Of a stretch of 64,000 nt of DNA, positions 60,867-64,000 are shown in pieces. The translations under genes were made by a program, and so were the position numbers. This stretch comes from an uncultured Eubacteriales bacterium (lineage in GTDB: Bacteria > Bacillota > Clostridia > Oscillospirales > Acutalibacteraceae): assembly GCA_934454845.1 (NCBI GenBank), contig CAKSGV010000005.1, positions 1-64,000 on the forward strand, given 5' to 3'. Positions within the stretch are counted from its first letter, which is position 1. Every line of letters begins with the position of its first letter. A model generated the notes under the pieces. That model had not been told where the DNA came from and searched no databases. It saw only the letters and a list, made by a program, of their open reading frames with translations.

Positions 60867-62210
60867 TCAGTCATTATCCTTGTCGTTCTTTTTTGAGAGG
60901 AACACATTTGTGAGTATTCCGAGGATAAGAGCGCAGGCGATAGAGGTGATAGTGATCTTTCCGAACGAAACCGTAAGTCCGCCGATACCGCAGATAAGGA
61001 TAACTGCTACAACGAAGAGGTTTTTGTTATCGTTAAGGTCAACTTCCTGTATCATCTTAAGACCGGATACCGCGATAAATCCGTAGAGCGTTACGCAAAC
61101 GCCGCCCATTACGCAGTTCGGAATAGTGGAAAGGAATGTTACGAAAGGACCGAAGAATGAGATTACGACTGCCATTAAAGCAGTTGCAAGAATTGTTATT
61201 ACCGACGCATTGCCTGTGATAGCGACACAGCCTACAGACTCACCGTATGTAGTGTTCGGGCAGCCGCCGAATACTGCGCCTGCCATAGAGCCTACGCCGT
61301 CGCCGAGGAGAGTTCTGTGAAGACCGGGATCTTCAAGAAGATCCTTTTCGATAACCGATGAAAGGTTCTTGTGGTCGGCTATGTGCTCTGCGAATACAAC
61401 GAATGCTACGGGAACATACGCAACCGCAATAGTTGCTATATAGTGAGCAGAGATTTCTTTAAGGCCCTGAGCCGCTTTAATAAATGTGAAATCGGGAACT
61501 GCGAAGAAGGTCATTTCTTTAAATACCGAGAAATCGATTATCTGGAGAGCTTTATTACCTGTCTGAATTCCGATTACCGTGAAAATTGCCGCCGCAGCAT
61601 ATCCTGCGAGAATTCCTATGATGAAAGGAATGAGTTTTACCATTTTCTTGCCGTAAACCGAGCAGATCGTTACGGTAAAGAGGGTTACAAGTCCGCAGAC
61701 AAGGCAGATAAGCGGATTAGCTGCCGAAACGCCGTCGACCATAACCTTACCCTTTGTAAGATCGCCTATTGCGCTTCCTGCAAGCGAAAGACCGATGATC
61801 GCAACTGTGGGGCCGATAACTACTGCCGGCATAAGCTTGTTTATCCATTTTACGCCCGCAACCTTAACTATTATTGCGATAACAACATAAACAAGACCTG
61901 CAAGCAAAGCGCCGATTATAAGGCCTGCGTATCCGAGCTGCATCGAAACGCCGCCTGCAAATGCCGCAAGCATTGAGTTAATAAACGCGAACGAAGATCC
62001 TAAGAACACCGGGCTTCTGAATTTAGTGAACAGAAGATAAACGAAAGTTCCCACACCTGCTCCGAAAAGCGCCGCAGCCTGGGACATTCCGTTTCCTACT
62101 ATCGCCGGAACCGCGATGGTTGCCGCAAGAATGGCAAGAAGCTGCTGAAAAGCGAAAACTATTACCTTGCCGAAACCGGGTTTGTCCTTAACATTGTAGA
62201 TAAGTTTCAT
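60867..62210 (-). CDS. uraA: Uracil permease, nucleobase:cation symporter-2 family, 447 aa
   Basis: A 14-segment proton-coupled uracil transporter. The start is YNVKDKPGFGKVIVFAFQQL. Family features are QQLLAILAATIAVPAIVG, SPVFLGSSFAFINSM, the substrate-site glutamate segment VVFAEHIADHKNLSSV, and GGCPNTTYGESVGCVAITG (NCS2 signature). It lies about 85 bp downstream of pyrR in the same direction, so uptake is coregulated with pyrimidine synthesis through the pyrR attenuator. Confidence 0.95.
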   Translation of the reverse strand: MKLIYNVKDKPGFGKVIVFAFQQLLAILAATIAVPAIVGNGMSQAAALFGAGVGTFVYLLFTKFRSPVFLGSSFAFINSMLAAFAGGVSMQLGYAGLIIGALLAGLVYVVIAIIVKVAGVKWINKLMPAVVIGPTVAIIGLSLAGSAIGDLTKGKVMVDGVSAANPLICLVCGLVTLFTVTICSVYGKKMVKLIPFIIGILAGYAAAAIFTVIGIQTGNKALQIIDFSVFKEMTFFAVPDFTFIKAAQGLKEISAHYIATIAVAYVPVAFVVFAEHIADHKNLSSVIEKDLLEDPGLHRTLLGDGVGSMAGAVFGGCPNTTYGESVGCVAITGNASVITILATALMAVVISFFGPFVTFLSTIPNCVMGGVCVTLYGFIAVSGLKMIQEVDLNDNKNLFVVAVILICGIGGLTVSFGKITITSIACALILGILTNVFLSKKNDKDND

Positions 62211-62294
62211 ATTCTTTCCTCCATATTTTGCACACGCTGTTGCAAATTAATATATTAAAACGGACTTTTTATAACGCCCGGTTTAATCCCCATA

Positions 62295-62831
62295 TCAATC
62301 AAAAAGCTCAACGCATATTCCGTCGTCAAAAGGCGGAAGCTTAACGGAAATTCTCTCCGTTTTGGCGGTGGGCACGTTTTTCCCGACATAATCGCCTCTT
62401 ATCGGCAGCTCCCTGTGGCCCCTGTCGACAAGCACCGCAAGCTGGATAGCCTCAGGTCTGCCTCTGCTTATCACCGCATCGATAGCGGCGCGGGCTGTTC
62501 TTCCCGTGTAGAGCACATCATCGACGATTATTACTCTTTTGCCTGTTATCTCAAACGGGATCTGCGAGCTGTGAAGCACGGGATCCGCGGAGGTATGTAC
62601 TAAATCATCTCTGTAAAACGTGATATCAAGGTTCCCGCAGGGAACAAGCTTTTTTTCAATATCGGCAATATTTGCGGCAATCATTCCCGCGAGCGGAACG
62701 CCTCTTCTTTTAACGCCGATTATACATATATTATCACAGCCGCCGTTTTTTTCGAGGATCTCGTGAGAAATTCTCTTTATTGCCCTCTTTACGGCTTCCT
62801 CATCCATAATCGTTGCTTTATACTGGGACAT
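62295..62831 (-). CDS. pyrR: Bifunctional pyr operon regulator / uracil phosphoribosyltransferase PyrR, 178 aa
   Basis: An RNA-binding attenuation protein responding to UMP/UTP, with uracil phosphoribosyltransferase activity. The PRPP loop is VIIVDDVLYTGRTARA near 98-112; other motifs are IGVKRRGVPLAGMIA and LDITFYRDDL, and the end is IPIRGD/VGKNVPTAK-like sequence (LPIRGDYVGKNVPTAKTE) seen in PyrR. ATG 62,831 has GGGAGG about 11 bases upstream; the longer frame runs through the leader terminator. It sits first in a pyrR-uraA operon behind its own attenuator. Confidence 0.96.
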   Translation of the reverse strand: MSQYKATIMDEEAVKRAIKRISHEILEKNGGCDNICIIGVKRRGVPLAGMIAANIADIEKKLVPCGNLDITFYRDDLVHTSADPVLHSSQIPFEITGKRVIIVDDVLYTGRTARAAIDAVISRGRPEAIQLAVLVDRGHRELPIRGDYVGKNVPTAKTERISVKLPPFDDGICVELFD

Positions 62832-62853
62832 TTTTATATTAACCTCCCGAATT

Positions 62854-62952
62854 AAAAAAGCGCCGTGCTTATGCACGGCGCAGAAATTCAAACGCAATCT
62901 TCCCTAAAAAGCGCAGGGAAAACCTATGAATACCTTGCCGGCATCTCTGTAC
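62854..62952 (-). promoter_or_regulatory. PyrR-type transcription attenuator in the pyrR leader
   Basis: In the minus-strand leader RNA, GTACAGAGATGCCGGCAAGG (62,933-62,952) followed by TATTC resembles the PyrR-binding consensus (AGTCCAGAGAGGCT..GCAAGGAT), and its flanks GUAC/GUAU can pair. Downstream is an intrinsic terminator GCGCCGTGC-ataa-GCACGGCGC (62,860-62,881) with TTTTTT, only about 23 bp before the pyrR ribosome-binding site. This order of binding site, terminator and pyrR is the classic arrangement. The antiterminator pairing was not resolved by eye. Confidence 0.75.
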
Positions 62953-62983
62953 CGATCATTAAAGGAATTTTTTAACCTCGAAT

Positions 62984-63012
62984 AGTATATCATAAAAAGA
63001 AATAAATGTAAA
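62984..63012 (-). promoter_or_regulatory. pyrR-uraA promoter
   Basis: Minus strand TTTACA, 17-base spacer, TATACT, giving a leader of about 145 nt that contains the attenuator. Confidence 0.75.
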
Positions 63013-63172
63013 GAGTTTTTTAAAAAAATTTTGAAAAACCTACATTTAGCGGAGATTTTTAGGCAGACTACTACATATATTATATAAGGTGCCGAAATGC
63101 CGGGGTCCGCTAAATCGTCGAAATAACCAAAATAAATGTCAGCGAATGTCAATTTTGACCTTATACAAAAAG

Positions 63173-63227
63173 GTTACAAGCTTGTAACTTATTGTAACAA
63201 ACTTGTTTCTTTGTGCAAATTGCACAA
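63173..63227. promoter_or_regulatory. Cluster of dyad-symmetric candidate operators
   Basis: The 16-bp perfect palindrome GTTACAAGCTTGTAAC (63,173-63,188) and the near-perfect TTGTGCAA-A-TTGCACAA (63,211-63,227) flank a smaller AACAA-ac-TTGTT dyad, all within 75 bp upstream of the consensus -35 at 63,248. This lies in the 508-bp gene-free stretch 62,832-63,339, which otherwise holds the pyrR leader and two divergent promoters. The protein that would bind is unknown. Confidence 0.5.
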
Positions 63228-63247
63228 ATTCGCATAGGTTTTTTGCC

Positions 63248-63276
63248 TTGACATATGAAAGAAAAGTCAATATAAT
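63248..63276 (+). promoter_or_regulatory. Consensus promoter of the DUF348/G5 gene
   Basis: TTGACA, exactly 17 bases, TATAAT: both hexamers match the vegetative consensus perfectly, 63 bp before the ATG. The leader carries a 9-bp hairpin TTTTGCCGT/ACGGCAAAA (63,280-63,305) and a following AAATTTC/GAAATTT dyad. Confidence 0.88.
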
Positions 63277-63339
63277 GGTTTTTGCCGTCAAAAATCACGG
63301 CAAAATTTCGAAATTTCCCTGAAATTTAAGGAGTTATAT

Positions 63340-64000
63340 ATGAAGAAACTGATAAAGCTTGCCCTTAAAAAAACGGGCCGCTTTTTAAGACACCGAATTC
63401 CGCTTGCGGTATTGCTTTGCACCGCAACTGTGCTTTGCCTGTCTTTCCTGAACAGCTCGGTTACGACTTTCAGAATATTTGACGGCGAGCAAACACTGAC
63501 TGTCCGTTCACTTTCGGGCGACGCACAGGATGTTTTAAAGCTTGCAAACTTAAAATCGGATAATTATAATCTTGTCGCACAGAAGGTCAGCGGTAAGATC
63601 ACGAACCTTTCAATAGAATACACTTTCCCTGTATATGTTACAGTCGGACAGAATATCACGGAGGTTTACACTCCCAAAGCCACAGTCGAGGAAATACTCT
63701 CGTCTTTGGGAATCACTCCGGGACAAGACGATATTATTGAGCCCTCTTTGCAGACCGTTATCGAAGAAAGCTGCTATATAGACTATTCAAAGGTAGAGTA
63801 TATCACAGGCAGTTACACAGAGGATATTCCTTTTAAGACCGAAACCGTTATCGGAGAAAATGCGGGCTCGGGCGCTAAAACAACGCTTGTAAGCGGTAAA
63901 AACGGACTTTCGCAGGTTAATTACACCGCAAAAGTTGTAAACGGAGTAACAGTAGAAACAATAATAAATTCCACCGTTACCCTTTCAAACCCCGTAAACT
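63340..64000 (+). CDS. Cell-wall DUF348/G5-domain protein (YabE/RpfB-like), 5' part only
   Basis: 220 residues visible before the window ends. A basic N-terminus and membrane anchor (IPLAVLLCTATVLCLSFL, about 20-37) are followed by DUF348-like units (TFRIFDGEQTLTVRSLSGDA; ITEVYTPKATVEEILSSLGI with LQTVIEESCYIDYSKVEYIT). A G5 domain comes next (FKTETVIGENAGSGAKTTL to VTLSNPVN), which binds wall sugars. In this family a 3D or lytic domain usually follows, here off the window. AAGGAG precedes the ATG. Probably a wall hydrolase of the stationary-phase/resuscitation type; the catalytic part is not seen. Confidence 0.85.
   Translation, partial: MKKLIKLALKKTGRFLRHRIPLAVLLCTATVLCLSFLNSSVTTFRIFDGEQTLTVRSLSGDAQDVLKLANLKSDNYNLVAQKVSGKITNLSIEYTFPVYVTVGQNITEVYTPKATVEEILSSLGITPGQDDIIEPSLQTVIEESCYIDYSKVEYITGSYTEDIPFKTETVIGENAGSGAKTTLVSGKNGLSQVNYTAKVVNGVTVETIINSTVTLSNPVN

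Noticed and set aside
1..64000. CRISPR array, rRNA operon or prophage
   Set aside because: No regularly spaced direct repeats, no rRNA-like sequence and no phage structural genes were seen; the only RNA gene found is tRNA-Arg(ACG).

Overview
The window looks like a chromosome segment of a low-to-mid GC, Gram-positive, spore-forming Clostridia species, most likely in the Oscillospirales/Ruminococcus neighbourhood. The evidence is a CotJC spore-coat gene remnant, DnaD/DnaI-type primosome proteins, a PyrR attenuator, KtrAB, CarD, DUF1385-prmC, strong AAGGAGG ribosome-binding sites and a domain-permuted GH3 glucosidase of the rumen Ruminococcus/Butyrivibrio kind. The genus assignment is inference.

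Region 1 (about 1-18,485) is one end of a Tn1549-family integrative and conjugative element (ICE). All its genes lie on the minus strand. Read from the host junction leftward they are a 59-aa protein, ParA, ParB, a lipoprotein, a 1,398-aa sortase-anchored adhesin (thioester domain plus about ten CnaB-like domains), a 29-aa membrane microprotein, six small cargo or maintenance proteins, and a 2,683-aa DNA methylase/SNF2 helicase. A complete TnpV gene with its own ribosome-binding site is nested in a second frame of the helicase gene. Relaxase, type IV secretion and integrase genes are not seen and would lie left of the window. The element interrupts cotJC, whose 3' part survives at 18,486-18,914.

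Region 2 (19.0-33.1 kb, plus strand) is a tightly packed run: lepA, an M15B D,D-carboxypeptidase, murD, two M42 aminopeptidases, a GNAT-like protein, a PLP enzyme of the methionine gamma-lyase/Alr family, a repeat-like hypothetical, a Crh-like HPr protein, pcrA, two membrane proteins and an rlmD-type rRNA methylase. It mixes translation quality, wall synthesis, peptide turnover and DNA repair.

Region 3 (33.1-45.4 kb) has mixed orientation: ktrA/ktrB, an exported hypothetical, proS, acpP with a near-consensus promoter, a CarD regulator, the permuted GH3 enzyme, tRNA-Arg(ACG), a dnaD-dnaI pair, rsmA, a hypothetical with a good promoter, and a flavin-reductase-like protein.

Region 4 (45.4-62.8 kb, minus strand) is a long series of housekeeping operons: plsC, DUF6472, an LCP wall ligase, rsmI, trmN6-like, cysS, cysE, pgsA, rimO, recX, recA, prmC, DUF1385, a histidine kinase/response regulator pair, an FG-GAP-like lipoprotein, and the pyrimidine genes uraA and pyrR behind a PyrR-type attenuator.

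Region 5 (62.9-64.0 kb) is a 500-bp divergent intergenic region with a consensus promoter and stacked dyads, followed by the 5' part of a DUF348/G5 cell-wall protein gene that runs off the window.
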